From NCBI GenBank assembly GCA_003586115.2, contig QVOM02000057.1, positions 1,370,163 to 1,434,162 of the forward strand: a stretch of DNA of 64,000 nucleotides, in the 5' to 3' direction. Of the stretch, positions 34,501-46,300 are shown in pieces. Origin of the DNA: Salvator merianae (Eukaryota > Chordata > Lepidosauria > Squamata > Teiidae). Position 1 is the first letter of the stretch. Every line of letters starts with the position of its first letter. The translations under genes were made by a program, and so were the position numbers. The notes beneath the pieces were generated by a model that did not search any database, was not told the origin of the DNA, and saw nothing but the letters and a program-made list of their open reading frames with translations.

Positions 34501-37500
34501 TATTTTAAGCCGATATTTTTCCAAATCCTTTCTGTAAACTATAACATATTACATGCGTTTTTACCTATGATGATGATATGATAGCATAAGGCTCATTAGG
34601 TATAATACCAAAGAAACATAAGAAATATCTGAAAGACATTAGGATAGAGAAAATTCCACAGCTGCAAAAATGCAACATGAGTTAGAAACAGTCAAATTCT
34701 CCAGAGATGTATTGTTGATTCTTAAATCATTTAGGATTTGAATAAAAATTTGACCCACACCACAATCATTAAATTAGGTGGATAGCGGAACCAACACATA
34801 AATGATTGAAACTGAGACCCTTTTGCTGTGTCCTGTTTGCAAACCAAGAGCAGATATTGCAATTTTATTTTTTTTCCCCTGGAGTACCGGAAGCAAAAGC
34901 CAAGGATCCCTGTTATTACCTCCATGGGAAATGACCCTCTTATAAGGTTCAACCGCACCCAAGTCCACTTTATGCTCCTGCTCATCCAACAAGAATATCC
35001 GCCACGCCCGTCCATCTTGGCCCTTGATATCCACCACGCGGCCGGAGCAGAATTTCTCTGGCAAGCTGCCATCTACCCGTTGAGCCCGGGGGAGATCATC
35101 TGAAGATGCGTAGGTCAGAGGAAAGTAGGATTAGTCCCACAAGCAAACAACTAACTCCCCTGACTTCTTCCATATCTTCTTCTCAGGGCTGTATTGTCAG
35201 CTCGGGGGAGACTCAAACCAGTGACCTCACCTTCCCATTCAAACTCGTGCCCGTTTTCAGAACCTTCCTCCAGCTCGCTCTCGGAAGGTGTCTCCAGTTC
35301 GTCCACATTAATATCTAGGCTGCCTTCAGGCGTGTATTCGGGACACTCTCCAGACTTCATGGAGCCCTCGCTGAGGTCAGGTGCTGGAAGCCGTTTCTTC
35401 ATGTGCCGCCGGCCGCTCAGCTCCAAGGTGTTGGGAGCAACTGATTATGAGGGCAGAGGATGGCAGGTGAGCAGAGAAATGCCTTGTTTAAACGAGTAGG
35501 GTCACTAAGCACTGGGGAGCTGTTTGAGTAGAACACAGGCCCCATCTACACCTAAGTTTTAAGCCAGCTCCAGTTCACCTTCAGAGAAAGAGAACATATC
35601 AGCAAAGTGTCTAGTCCTTGTCTTTCCACATTATCTAACCCAAATGTGAATTTTCCAATAATGCCAAAAGAAAAGAGCTTCCCGCTTTGCCGGTGTGTTC
35701 TCTCACTCTGAAAGGGAACTGAAGCTGGATTAACATTTTAAGTGTAGATAGGTCCATAGAATCTTAGTTCCCTCCCAAAATATTCTACTTGTGCATTGTC
35801 ACCTTGCAATTTAAGACGGGCTGAGAACCTCTTAATCCAAACACAATATAGTCCAAATCTGGGCTAATTTAGTTCAGAAAAGGCAACAGTTTGTCAGGGC
35901 AGTTGGAACTGAAGCAGCCTGTAATTGATTAAATGCTGTGTCTGACTGTGTCCTAATACTCTCCTTATAAGATTTCTCCTTGAGTCCCCTAGTTATCATT
36001 GTTGTGGTTTCCTTAAACCAGTTCCTCAGACCTGGACCTAGTGTTCAGATTGGATGATCTCGATCCTATATTTTCTATTGAGGCAGCCCAGAATTGCATT
36101 GGACTTTTTTGCTGCCACATCACATTCGGGGCTTTGCCACCAACAGGAATAGCAATACTTTTGAGTCATGTCCTTGAGAGTCTTACCTGGGCTAGGATCC
36201 AAGCCAGAATCCTCTGGAATCTCTTCACAGGTCTCCTCTGGAAGGGGTCTGCAGAGAAAGAGTGAGAAAGCGCTTGGGGTTGGAAATGGGAGCAGTTTTA
36301 TAGCTCTGGATTACTAGAAAAGTGTCCTAGTGGTTATAGGCCAAGATGTCCTGGTTCCCAGTAGGAATAGGTCAACAGTTTCTAAGCCTCGCTTCCATCT
36401 GTGCAACTAGGGATTTTTAAAATTCTGACCCAGTGCTTTGAACTAAAGAAACTTATTTGATCGCCGTTGAAGAAGCATTTCACAGACTGTATTATTTTCT
36501 GCTGTTGTTTCAGTGCTCATTACCTACAACAACCCCTTCCCTTTGCTTGGGTTTTAAGCTAGACTCCTCCCAAACACTGAGGCTTAGCAAAGTTATATTA
36601 TCCAGCCTGGTTGCCTGCTTACCGAGGAAATTCATCGTCTTGCCATTCCTCTTTTAGTTCCATGTCCTTGATGTTCACAACCTCATCTCTCAGCTCTGGA
36701 GAAACAGCAGATTCCTCCACTTCCTTAACCCTGTAAAGCCCAGAAAAACGGTGGACATTGTGTCAGCATCCAAACCCTGGGGTAAGGGCATAACTAGGGT
36801 AGCTGGTGACCCTGATAAAGAAAGCAAGATGGATTCCTCTAAGTGCACTGGCTGAGATCTCAAACCATGCACTGAGTGCAAAAACAAATCCAAATCTCAG
36901 CAGCCAGCCAAATGCTCTGAAAGCACTATCCTCCACCAAGCAAAAAGCCGGGACTGTTTAATCTGGAAAATACATTGTAAATTCCTAGCTGGCAGCAAAT
37001 CCCCCTTTTTTGCCTGCACACTTCCAAAGCAGCTGTCATAATGCACTGAGAATGGGGGAAAACAGGGATTTTTCGTCCCTGGAAGTGAAACCAGCCATTG
37101 GGGTTTCCTGCCAGCAGCCTCTGGTCTTAAGGTTGATTTGCAAAGTAACGCCGGAGTGTTTTCCTACCACAACATTTTGAAGTATCCTGTCTGCTGATTT
37201 GCAAGGCCAGGTGGGCAGAGATTGCCCTCCTCTAGGAAAGAAAACACATCTTCTTTTCCTACTTTGTAGCCACTTTTTCTTTCTTTTGCTGTTTCTCCTC
37301 CTCTTTTCTGCCTGGCTTGTAAAGCAAAATGCAAAAAAAAAAAAAATCACTCATAACTATTCATTTCCTTAACTGCCTTAAAACCAAGCGACTGCTTCAA
37401 AGTTGCACGCAATTCCCTTGCAGCAAACAGGAATTACCTGCCGAATAAATAAATTCTGTTCTTGGAGCTGCCGGTAATCCAGACAGAGGGCTGAAGAACA

Positions 37501-40065
37501 CGAGAGCATAAAAAAAGATCCGCTCCGAAGAGGCTTTTTAAATTTCCCCTTCCTCTCTACTTGCCACTGGGAAAGGTTCCTGTGTTGACTTGGCAGCGAA
37601 GGGGCACACCCAAAAGGGAAACAGCAAACCTCTCACAGCTCTCCACCTGCTTTGTTTAAATACTGCGTACGTAACCAGATGAGCAACTACAAAAAAACCG
37701 GGCATAGGGTTTGATTTCCAGAGTGCATGGTGGACCTATAAAAGCTGGCCTACGCCCTTGCCAATGCCAGCTGGAATACACTACAAGATTGGACTGCTGC
37801 TTCTGCTGCTGCTATTAGGCTGGTCTGATGGGAGTCCAAATTGGCCCACCTAGTGGGGGCTGTTGGAAGTTGGAGTCCAAAGTAAGGAATCTGAGTTATA
37901 AATGAGTCCTTGGCACTGCTGCAGGAGACTGATGGGTTCTTTCATCCAAAAGGGGACCGAAGCTGGATTAAAACTTAGGTGTGACTAGGCCCCAAGAGAG
38001 GGCAGGTGCCTCTGTTGCTGTTGCACCACATTCCACACGAGTGAGCTGTACATTTTGAACGTTCCCAGATAAAACAACTCCTCCCCATCTGGGCCAGCTC
38101 GACAGGTCTTAACACATCGGTGCCTTGGAAAGGTACAGACAACCCAGCAGCAACCATGGAGATCAGAGCAAAGGAAGGGAGAAGAAAATCTTTGTTTGTC
38201 CTTTGCACAAATCCACTGCATTCACACCTAATTTTTAATCCAGCTTCAGTCCACCTTCAGAGTGAGGAAACGCTCAACCAAGTGAGTAGTCAATTCCTTC
38301 CGCATTATCTGCCCCCAAAGTGGATTTTCGGAGCTAGATAATGCTGAAAGAAAACAGTTCGCCACTTTGCCGATGTGTTTTCTCATCTCTCTGAAAGTGG
38401 ACTGAAGCTGGATTAAACCTTAGATGCGAATGCAGCTATCTAAAAAAAATGTTCTGCTGTCCACTTCGCAGACTTCCAGCTAAAGAAAAGCTCCCAGATA
38501 TTCCTTTCTCGTATAGCAATGTCGTTTAGTTCCACAAACCGCGCTGCAGCGCCAAACCGTATTACTAAAGTCATTGCTGCCAAGACTGGTAGACCAAGAA
38601 GACCCAAAGACCAAGAACTGCCTTAAGGTTTCCAAGATGGATGAAACACCAACAGGAAGGTTTGAAGACAGTCTAAGAGGGTGTCCAAACATGGTAAAAA
38701 TGCTGGCAACCAATCAAACCAATTGCCTGAGCCATATTTTCATCTGGAAATGGCACTCCACAATACCGGCAATTTTGAAAAAAGCCAGAGTCCATGTCTT
38801 TGGCAGGAAGGGGTGGTCAAGGCTTTGCCAACTTGTTCAGCCAGGTCTCTGAGATCCTACTGAATGGAAAATCCCCAGCCATTTCTCCCAGCTGCAATTC
38901 AAACACGCAGGAATCGTTTAAGATGTGTCATAGCAGCCGCAGTAGCAGCAAAACCTCTTCCTAACGCCTTCCAGAAAACCACACCCTTTGAACCACTACT
39001 TCTGAGGTTTTTGATGCCGGCCGCAACGCACTCCTTTCATGCTCAGAGGCACGCTTGATGATGAAAGTTCCTCTCCTCCAGAATAAACACACCACAGAAA
39101 AATAAATGCCAGGTGTGGTCCCTTTCGCAATTGGAAGAGAAAAGCTGATTCGATACCTTTCTTCTTGGTCTATTCAAAATTATGGCTCCTATCCAAACAT
39201 GAAGTGCTTTTTGTTTCATGTTGTCATCATTTTTTAAAATCAGTGTTCTATTCGTAAACCATTTTGGAGTCTTTTCTGTAGCCAATACATTTCTGTGCTT
39301 GTGTGTGTATGAGTGTGTGTGCAGAAGGCAACATGGTCCAACAAAATACTGTATCTAGATCTTATTATAGAACTGATTGAATAAACAAATGTCTACTCTA
39401 ATAATTACAAATTTATATGCAGTTTGAAAAATTTGACTGTGTAGAACAATTTTACAAGCTTAGGACACCTCTCAAGGAATAATCTGTCCAGAAATCAGGC
39501 CAATACCACCTATGGTTTCTCTGTGGAAAGCAAACAAGTTGGATTCAAAACAACCTCACCATCCACAGATTCGTGATGAGGGTTAAGAAACAAATTAAGT
39601 TGAAAAATGAGGTGCTTGGTATTTTCAAATATTTTCTGAGTTTTCAGTCTTAACAGTGAGCATCACAAAATTTCCATCAGTCTCTACTGTTTGACATCTC
39701 TGGTAGGAAGCAACCTATTCACCAACTCTAAAATTCTGTGAAATAAACATGTTACAAGTTTGAATAGGAAAACTGTGCCGGAGCAGACCTTTTCCCCTTT
39801 TCTGTCTTTATCTACAAACTGAGCAATACTGTCTTTTGATCTGGCAAGTTCTCCTTGACTTTGCTACCTCAGCTCTTATCAGTGCATATCAACAAAATAC
39901 AAATTTCTTTCAGCCTGGCCTTGAGAATTTCGGAAGAATCCCGGTCTTTGCACTGCCACTGAGAAAACTGGTGGTAAAGAGAAACCTTGTGCAAATTGAT
40001 CCGCAAGGTCAACAGACTTACCTTTCCGGTGGAAGGTATGGTTCTTCACCCAGGTAGGAGCCCAT
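31569..40065 (-). CDS. BNIPL: BNIPL, BNIP2-like BCH-domain protein
   Basis: Ten coding exons on the minus strand, in order: 40065-40022, 36730-36623, 36248-36187, 35440-35231, 35099-34920, 33910-33808, 33467-33336, 33044-32958, 32299-32201, 31596-31569. They join without a phase break into 350 residues (human isoform 357). Human-like blocks are [13 protein letters not shown] (exon 2), [16 protein letters not shown] and NGHEFEWE (exon 4), [11 protein letters not shown] (exon 5), [20 protein letters not shown] (exon 6), [17 protein letters not shown] (exon 7), [20 protein letters not shown] (exons 8-9) and [15 protein letters not shown] (exon 9). The BCH (BNIP-2 and Cdc42GAP homology) domain covers about residues 190-345. 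In mammals it binds BNIP2, Cdc42 and Cdc42GAP, and overexpression promotes apoptosis. The first exon ([14 protein letters not shown]) is inferred from an ATG in good context, correct phase and a strong GTAAGT donor; it is not conserved with the human N-terminus. The last exon is tiny (QLQQSKVSS, stop). If the final donor is not used, a TGA at 32199-32197 ends the protein right after RQ. Confidence 0.9.
31690..32200 (-). other. BNIPL: BNIPL last intron
   Basis: Noncoding stretch between the last two BNIPL exons. Apart from a GA run (31680-31695) and a C/A run (31703-31725) I see nothing notable. Confidence 0.4.
32640..32800. repeat. Degenerate interspersed repeat
   Basis: ACTACAACTCCCATGAGCCC with repeated GGCCATTTTGGA blocks is a widespread vertebrate noncoding repeat motif, probably from an old inverted-repeat DNA transposon. 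A related block in the opposite sense occurs at about 54905-54990. Confidence 0.4.
34160..34360 (-). mobile_element. Inverted-repeat DNA element, family C fragment
   Basis: In complement it reads ATATTCTGGAGAAAAGCTCC then TCTGGAATAATTGCCTGTTG and TGCACTGTCTGTGCATGA. These match the element in PRUNE1 intron 5 (ATATTCTGGAGAAAAGCCC, CTGGAACAATTGCTTGCTG, GCTGTCTGTGCATG). Confidence 0.5.
35538..35755. mobile_element. Inverted-repeat DNA transposon (MITE), family B copy 1
   Basis: About 218 bp. The left end (GGCCCCATCTACACCTAAG) is mirrored by the right end (TTTAAGTGTAGATAGGTCC), with CAGCTCCAGTTC paired to GAACTGAAGCTG further in. Taking the element from the G at 35539, the flanking pentamers are CACAG and CATAG (4 of 5 match). 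It lies in a BNIPL intron and has no coding capacity. Confidence 0.75.
37954..37992. mobile_element. MITE family B right-end fragment
   Basis: GAAGCTGGATTAAAACTTAG then GTGTGACTAGGCCC matches the right terminus of the family B elements at 38.4 and 41.7 kb. The rest is missing. Confidence 0.6.
38218..38433. mobile_element. Inverted-repeat DNA transposon (MITE), family B copy 2
   Basis: The left end GCATTCACACCTAATTTTTA then ATCCAGCTTCAGTCCAC pairs with the right end GTGGACTGAAGCTGGATTAA. The internal sequence aligns with the copies at 35.5 and 41.5 kb (for example the GCCGATGTGTTTTCTCA block). No clear target duplication. Confidence 0.7.
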
Positions 40066-40519
40066 TGGGCCTGGAATTTGGAAATATTCTACGACTCTGC
40101 CACTACTGATGGAAGCCCGACACACAAGCAGTAAGATGGGGACAACCCTTAATGCCAGCATATAGCCTAGACTTGCCCCAAACTGGTTTTTCAGCATGAA
40201 TACTTAAGGTAAAAGAACTCAGCCATAGGCTGCTGGGTCCTAATGCTACAGCAGAGAGTAAACTTAAATCTGAAATGCAGGAATGATTGTCCTTCCCTGA
40301 CATTTTTTTTAAAACAATTCATAAAGCTGCATCAACAACAGTCAGCAGGTCTTCAAAGCTTAAATGTGTAATTTGCGACATAACCATAAAACGAGCAAAG
40401 CGAAGTTGGCGGAAAAGATAATACACAGTCCATCATTGACAAGTTTGCCTTCCGTAGCCTCTCCTTGTGCCACTGGGGTGAGCGATTACAACTGACAATG
40501 GTCTGCAAACATTATTGAG

Positions 40520-40625
40520 CTCCAAATGCTGGCCCAATATCACGCTAGCAGGTGATCTTCCAGAGAAAATCCCCTCCGGAATTATCACTGGCTGGCTAGA
40601 CAGCAAAGGAGTTTAATATAATGTT
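40520..40625 (+). mobile_element. Inverted-repeat DNA element, family C fragment
   Basis: GCTGGCCCAATATCACGCTA followed by CCAGAGAAAATCCCCTCCGG and GGCTAGACAGCAAAGG aligns loosely with the family C element at 50.7 kb. Confidence 0.35.
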
Positions 40626-40639
40626 TTTATACTATTTTT

Positions 40640-40795
40640 ATTGTATAGTTTTATAAGCTTTTTGTATATTTTATGGTGTTTTATAACTTTTTTTATGGTG
40701 TTTTATTGTAATGGTTTTTAGTATGTTTTGTAAGCCGCCCTGGGACCTCTCGGTATAGGGCAGGGTAGAAATGGAAATTAAAGTTTTAGTGATGT
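40640..40795 (+). mobile_element. SINE-tail-like fragment
   Basis: TGTAAGCCGCCCTGGGACCT then CGGTATAGGGCAGGGTAGAA and ATTAAAG is the standard 3' tail of squamate SINEs. Confidence 0.5.
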
Positions 40796-41421
40796 GCCCT
40801 TCTGGGTATCCCACCAGCCTGAAATACCTGGAAGTGTGCTGTCGTAACCACCACACATTTCCGCAACAGGATTCTGCCTTGTTTGTAGCTGGTTTCAGTC
40901 AAAAAGTGTGTATCCCAGTTTGCCTAAGATCATGTTCCTTGCTTCCACAACACCTTCTATCCATCTCATTCTCTGTCGCTCCCTTTTTCCTTTTCCTTTC
41001 GTCGTTCCCAGCACCAGGGTCTTTTCTAGAGAGTCCTGACTATTCATTACGCGGCCAGAGTATGTTTCCTTTTCTTGACTTGCTGAACACACTGAATGCT
41101 AACCGTGATTAAATATCTGGTTTTTGCTTTCTAACGGGCATATAGAGGCTAGGGAAATGTTTAAATGTTCAATAACAAATAAATAAATGGACATATTTTT
41201 TGTTAAAAAAGCACACCTCTACCCCTCTGAGAATTAATATGCTAAAAACCACCACAGAAGTAACCATATAATGTTTAAAATATTGCCAGTAAAATGGGAC
41301 ACGTAGTGAACTGCGGCTTTATTCATTAAAAAGTGTCTTTAGCTCCGTTCTGAATGCAGTATTAACAAAGCAGAGGCAGACAGAAACACAAAGGGGAGCT
41401 GATCTGGTCCACTTTGATTCT

Positions 41422-41427
41422 TTTATT
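41422..41427 (-). terminator. PRUNE1: Candidate PRUNE1 polyadenylation signal
   Basis: TTTATT on the plus strand (AATAAA on minus) lies 1.9 kb past the PRUNE1 stop. A second candidate lies at about 41318-41323. Confidence 0.3.
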
Positions 41428-41486
41428 TCCTCCAACCATTTTAATAGAATAACCCTCTTTTCATTTGAAGTAAGACAGGTAGGTGG

Positions 41487-41705
41487 GCCCAGTCACACCT
41501 AAACTTTAATCCAGCTTCAGTCCACTTTCAAATTGAACGAATACATCAGCAAAGTGACTAACCATTTTCTTTCCACATTCTCTAACCCAAAGATGGATTT
41601 ACTGAGTTAGATAACGCTGAAGGAAAACATCTTATTCCTTCATTGATGTGTTCTCTCGGTCTGAAAGTGGAGCAAAGCAGGATTAAAACTTAGGTGTGAC
41701 TGGGC
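41487..41705. mobile_element. Inverted-repeat DNA transposon (MITE), family B copy 3
   Basis: A 219-bp element with left end GCCCAGTCACACCTAAACTT and right end AAAACTTAGGTGTGACTGGG. It has the cleanest terminal repeats of the family. No matching flanking pentamers (GGTGG and CTTGT). It sits in the presumed PRUNE1 3' UTR or just beyond. Confidence 0.8.
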
Positions 41706-43336
41706 CTTGTGTGCACAGTGGAATTCTCTTAACCTTGAAAGACTTGGTAGTTTGAAGGAACAGTAAGTTACGCAAAAATGAGAACCTCCGTCCACACGTC
41801 CTGCTAGGTTTCAGGAGGTGTCCACAAGCCCACCCATCCCCCTTTTAAGCCCAGGGAGGGTCTGGGCAACAGAAAGACAGTGGGCAATTCACCCGTCTAC
41901 GTGCGGGCAGGAAAATAACGCAAGCATTTGAGCACAGATCGTGTGGGTGGGTTTAACAGATTTATGAAGAGGATTTAAATGCATCAAGGTGGGGTATGTC
42001 TTGCAGCCACCAAAGGGCGAAGGGCATTTCTCCATGGCTGCTGAGGCAAAACCCACAAGGAGAGGGCTAGAAGCACCTTTTGTGGCCACAGGGGACTATC
42101 AGGTGCTTTGAAAAGTTATACACTACACATGAAATAATGGCTTGCATTTTACAGAAGATAACCAGATCAGTTCCCCCCCTGCCCTGCAAAAATGCCTTGC
42201 CTAATTCAGAGACCCCCAAACCTACTGCGCTTTTGCACTTTTCTAGCAGAACCATCTGTGTTTGCCCTCTATATAATATAATCCCCTCCCTTTCCCCCCA
42301 CTCTCATTCCCATGCCCTTCGCGCAACGCAAAAGGAAGCATCTATCCAGTATGGAAGCCAACAGCTGTATGAAGCCTTATGTTTCGGCCCTTATTCTAAT
42401 CTGCGCTCTTGCGCACTGCTGCTCTCTGCTTCACGGGGCATGGCTCACAAGAGGGATCTGTACGGCCACTCTAACAGCTGATGCAGAACCTGAATTTCGT
42501 CCATACACCCTCGTCTCTGGCCACTGTGTCCCCCCCCCACTCACTCCCCAAGACTCCAAGTCATTTTGTCTGCTGACGGGACAACATCTTGGCTCCCGCT
42601 CTTGTTAGAACGGCCTGGTGAAGGTCGGGAGGGTGTTGGGTTTTGTTTCCAAACATTCTGCCCAGATCTGCTTGGGGACAGGTGATGGTGGGTGTTTCTT
42701 TGCATTGCAAAATGACGCCTCTCTGAAGTCTTCTCCAGGCGGCGGCTGCCCGTTTCTAGTTCCATAGCCGAGAAGCGACACTTGGCGCAAAGGTTTCCTC
42801 TTGTGTGAGACATCCCGGGTTCCCAGGACCCCAGACAGCCAACTGGCCCATCCTCAGCTTTGTAGCCTTGGCAGCAGAACCATTTCAAAATGACTCCAGG
42901 AACTAAAAGCAGTTGAGGTTGTATCCTGACCGCCTCCTTCTGATTTACTAGATACCTGCACAATGCAGTCAGGTCTATGATATAGATCCACAACCCACCT
43001 TCTCCCCAGCCACTGCAACCGATTTACTGCACCCCTGACGCTAACAGGTGTAAACTGGGCCTAGAACGATCAGAGAACCCGATAAGATTTTCGCAGCCGA
43101 AATCGAGAGGCAGAAATGTTCCTTGAAACTTTCCTCTACTTGTCTCGCGTCTCGCCGCCATTTTGTTCTGTAAGTGACTGCCTAGCAGAGTAATGTACCG
43201 CGTGCTTCACCGCCCGGCATATGAGATGTTTCCACTCTCCAGACACACCCATTCACACACACACACATACGAGCACCCCTATCCACTGAGACGGAATTCC
43301 TTGGAATTTAGAAAGGTCCCGTCCGCCTGCGCGCCA
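41706..43336 (-). other. PRUNE1: PRUNE1 3' UTR region
   Basis: Follows the PRUNE1 stop codon and contains no other coding sequence that I can support. Open frames on both strands here lack conserved features. Confidence 0.4.
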
Positions 43337-46300
43337 CTATTTCTGCTCCGGGCTCCCCTCGGTGGAAGAACGTGCAGAAGCGATGCGGTTGAACTTTTCG
43401 AAGACGGCCTCCGCCGAGAGTTTGGGGAGACCCTGGTCGAGGGGGCACTCGTCCACCAGGCTGTTCATCGGGGTCGGCGGCAGGGCGGCATCGTCGTCCG
43501 CCAGGTCATCCCCCAAGCGCTGAGGCTTTCCGGGGTCCTTATGGGCCCCGTCTCGCTCGCGGTTGCCGCTCTCGGCCCCCTTGGACTCCAGCCGGGCCTT
43601 GCAGAAGAGGCCCGTGGTCTCTGGCTGCATGGCCACGCCTGCAGAATTGGGCTGGCCCCACTCTCTCAGGAAGTCTTTGATGAGCGGGAGCACTTTTTTG
43701 CGTGAGGCGGCGGTGTTGCCCTGGTTGTAGGCACAGATGGAGGGCGAGGGGCTCTCAATGGGAGACAGGGCAAGCGAAGGGCTGCACGAAAGCTCCAAGG
43801 CTTGGCACACCTAGGGGAAGAAAAAGCAGAAATGTTTGAGGCACATCCGTTACCCATAGAAAGCGAAGCACTCTTTCAGTTGAAGGCATTTGCCTTTTTT
43901 TTTTTTTTTTTTTTTAATTCTCTTCTTTTCAATACTAGGGAACTCGAGTGAGCTCTCTAGGTGGCCATTCATCCAGGCTCTGAGAGACGGTGTTTCCACA
44001 TGCCTTTAAATCACACTTGTTGCTACAGGGAAGTCAGAAAACAGAAGACGCTCAGGTTTTCTGCGGGTTCTGACCCCACAGAGCACTAGAGGTTTTAGGA
44101 TAGTGACTCAGATTCCAATGTGACAGCAGCATCTTTTGGTGGATGAGAAGAGGTGGTTTCAACTATCCCAGATAAGCTTTTTTCTTTTTCGTTATTATTT
44201 AAAATGTAATTCTGTACTTCCTCTCTCACATCTGGTATTGTTTCCTCTTTAGCTCTTTTAGGAGAAGTACCATAATGTCTCTCTAATATAGGAAAAAATT
44301 ACTCTTCTGGGCTGGTATCTGCTACGTCACAGCCACGTGGAGTCTAAAGCAAATGTCTTTACTTGTGGAGAAATGTCATCCGTCAATCAAGTAATATATT
44401 GTCTCTATATTGTAGAGAGATAACCTATATCATTCTTCAGAAAACCTTGAGAGGCCAAGCAAAGAATTCTCCCAGAACCCTCTAGGAGAGCAGGTCTCTG
44501 CACAGAGCAAAAGAGATTATATTCTTTCAAAGGCCCACCACAACACTAACCATATACAGGACAAACAGAAAACGCATTTGCTACAAACCTCTCTGTCCTA
44601 AGAGCCCAAGCAAATTTTTAAATAGCAACAAAAACAGGTAAGTCCAAGCCTTTGCAAGGAGCAGAACGTGAAGTCAAAACACCTTCCCTTGCTGTTTATG
44701 GCCCGGGATCTAGAATCTAGGGATAGACTGTCACAAATTGTGAAGGCTTTCTTAACGGTAAGAGCAATTAATAGATAAAAAAAACAGAAAGTGTCCCTGC
44801 TAGATCCAACTAAGGAGCACTCTGCTCTGGGTTCCCACTGGCCTTGGGAGAAACCCAGCAGCAGGTTAGAAACACCACGGTTAGTTTCCCCTGCTCTTCC
44901 GTATAGGTAAATGGTATTTTAGCTGCCTCCCCTACCATTACATTCCAGAAAGAAAAAGCAAGAACGCAGCTCTTGAGTTCCAGCTCGGTGTTCTGAAGCA
45001 TTTATTCTATCTAGAATCATTTTCAGCTTTCGCTTCACACCCCTCAAAAGCTTTTCCAATTCTAAGAGGGAAATACCTGACTCTGGGCAGTGAATTCTGA
45101 AAAAGCCTACCACTGCCTTTTCTGGACATGCAGGGAGAAGCATTGCTTCTGAAAATGGGCAAGACAAGATAAGGACCGAGTGAAAGCCAGAACCCTACAG
45201 AAAGGAAACTGGATATGCAATAGCTTTAGAGCTCAGAGCGCAAACCCCAGATCAGAGGTACTTGGATGCAAGTGGATTTCTGGGGCTTAAAGACCGTAGA
45301 GGGAAGGGCAGGTTTACAGATGAGAAGCACCTGGTCCGCCCCTCTCTATAAAGCATCCCAGCACAGCCTCCTCTCTGCTTTCCCAAAGTGGGCTGCTCAA
45401 ATCCTGCCCTCCTCGCCCTACCCTGTTTCTTGTCACCAACCTGGACCAGTGAGAAGACAGGGGCTCTTAGTCAAGTTCTATCTCTCTTCCGTCGCTGAAT
45501 TTGCCGTTTCTGCAGCTGCTGCAAGAATCAGGGTTGGTTTTTTTCTTTCCTCCCCCTTTTTCTGGAGAAACACAGAAGCTAGCAGAGGACAGGGGCGGAT
45601 CTCTGACAGAATCCAAGGATGAGTCACTTTGGCACTCGTGTGCTGACCAACTGTGCCCACACAGCAGCCTCTTGGAGATCACCAGCGGGAGAGAAACACA
45701 GCAGAAGTTCTGATGTAATGCGTGCGGCATCAACCCTTAACCGAGTAACAACACCCTTCCAGAAGGGTTTTTAATGGACCCACCCACCCCAAAGGGCCTT
45801 CACTGAGTTCTCAAGGGTGCTCAGAGCAATTAAAAATCACCCCAAGCAGGATTTTCTGGCTGGACAGCCAGCACCGTAACTGCCTTGGGAATTTCAGGGT
45901 CTTGGGATGGTTAAAGCCACAGGCTAGGAGGCATAAAAGTCCAGTCCTTTCTCCTCCTGGCCCCAATAGGGAGGGAGAAATCTACTGCCTTGCTTCAAAC
46001 CAGCTGGAGGGCAAGGCACTGAAATGCAAAACAGACACAATCCAAAATAAAAATATTGAAAAGATAGGGAGTTAGCGAGAGGCCCTAGCTTAGTGGTAGG
46101 ATGATTCCTTGGAAAGGAATCAATCCATTTTATTGATTAGTCAATATTGACCATATCAAAAGCAATTTTTGTTAAAGCCTACAGCACCCAGCATTCCCAG
46201 GTGGTCTCCCATCCACGTACTACCCAGGGTCGACCCTGCTTAGCTTCTAAGATCAAACAAGATCGGGCGTGTTCAGGGTGGCATGGCCACAGGCCCCTGG

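Larger units (their letters stand above)
36731..40021 (-). other. BNIPL: BNIPL intron 1
   Basis: A 3.3-kb intron between the inferred first exon and exon 2. It contains MITE family B copies (a fragment near 37.95 kb and a full copy at 38.2-38.4 kb) but no other feature I can support. Confidence 0.5.
40066..41420. other. Gap between BNIPL and PRUNE1
   Basis: Holds the presumed BNIPL promoter (no CpG enrichment or TATA box seen) and two repeat fragments. Nothing else is recognised. Confidence 0.4.

Noticed and set aside
46177..46294. Functional 5S rRNA gene
   Set aside because: Several substitutions, single copy inside a SINE, flanking target duplications and no terminator T-run directly after the body point to a retroposed copy.
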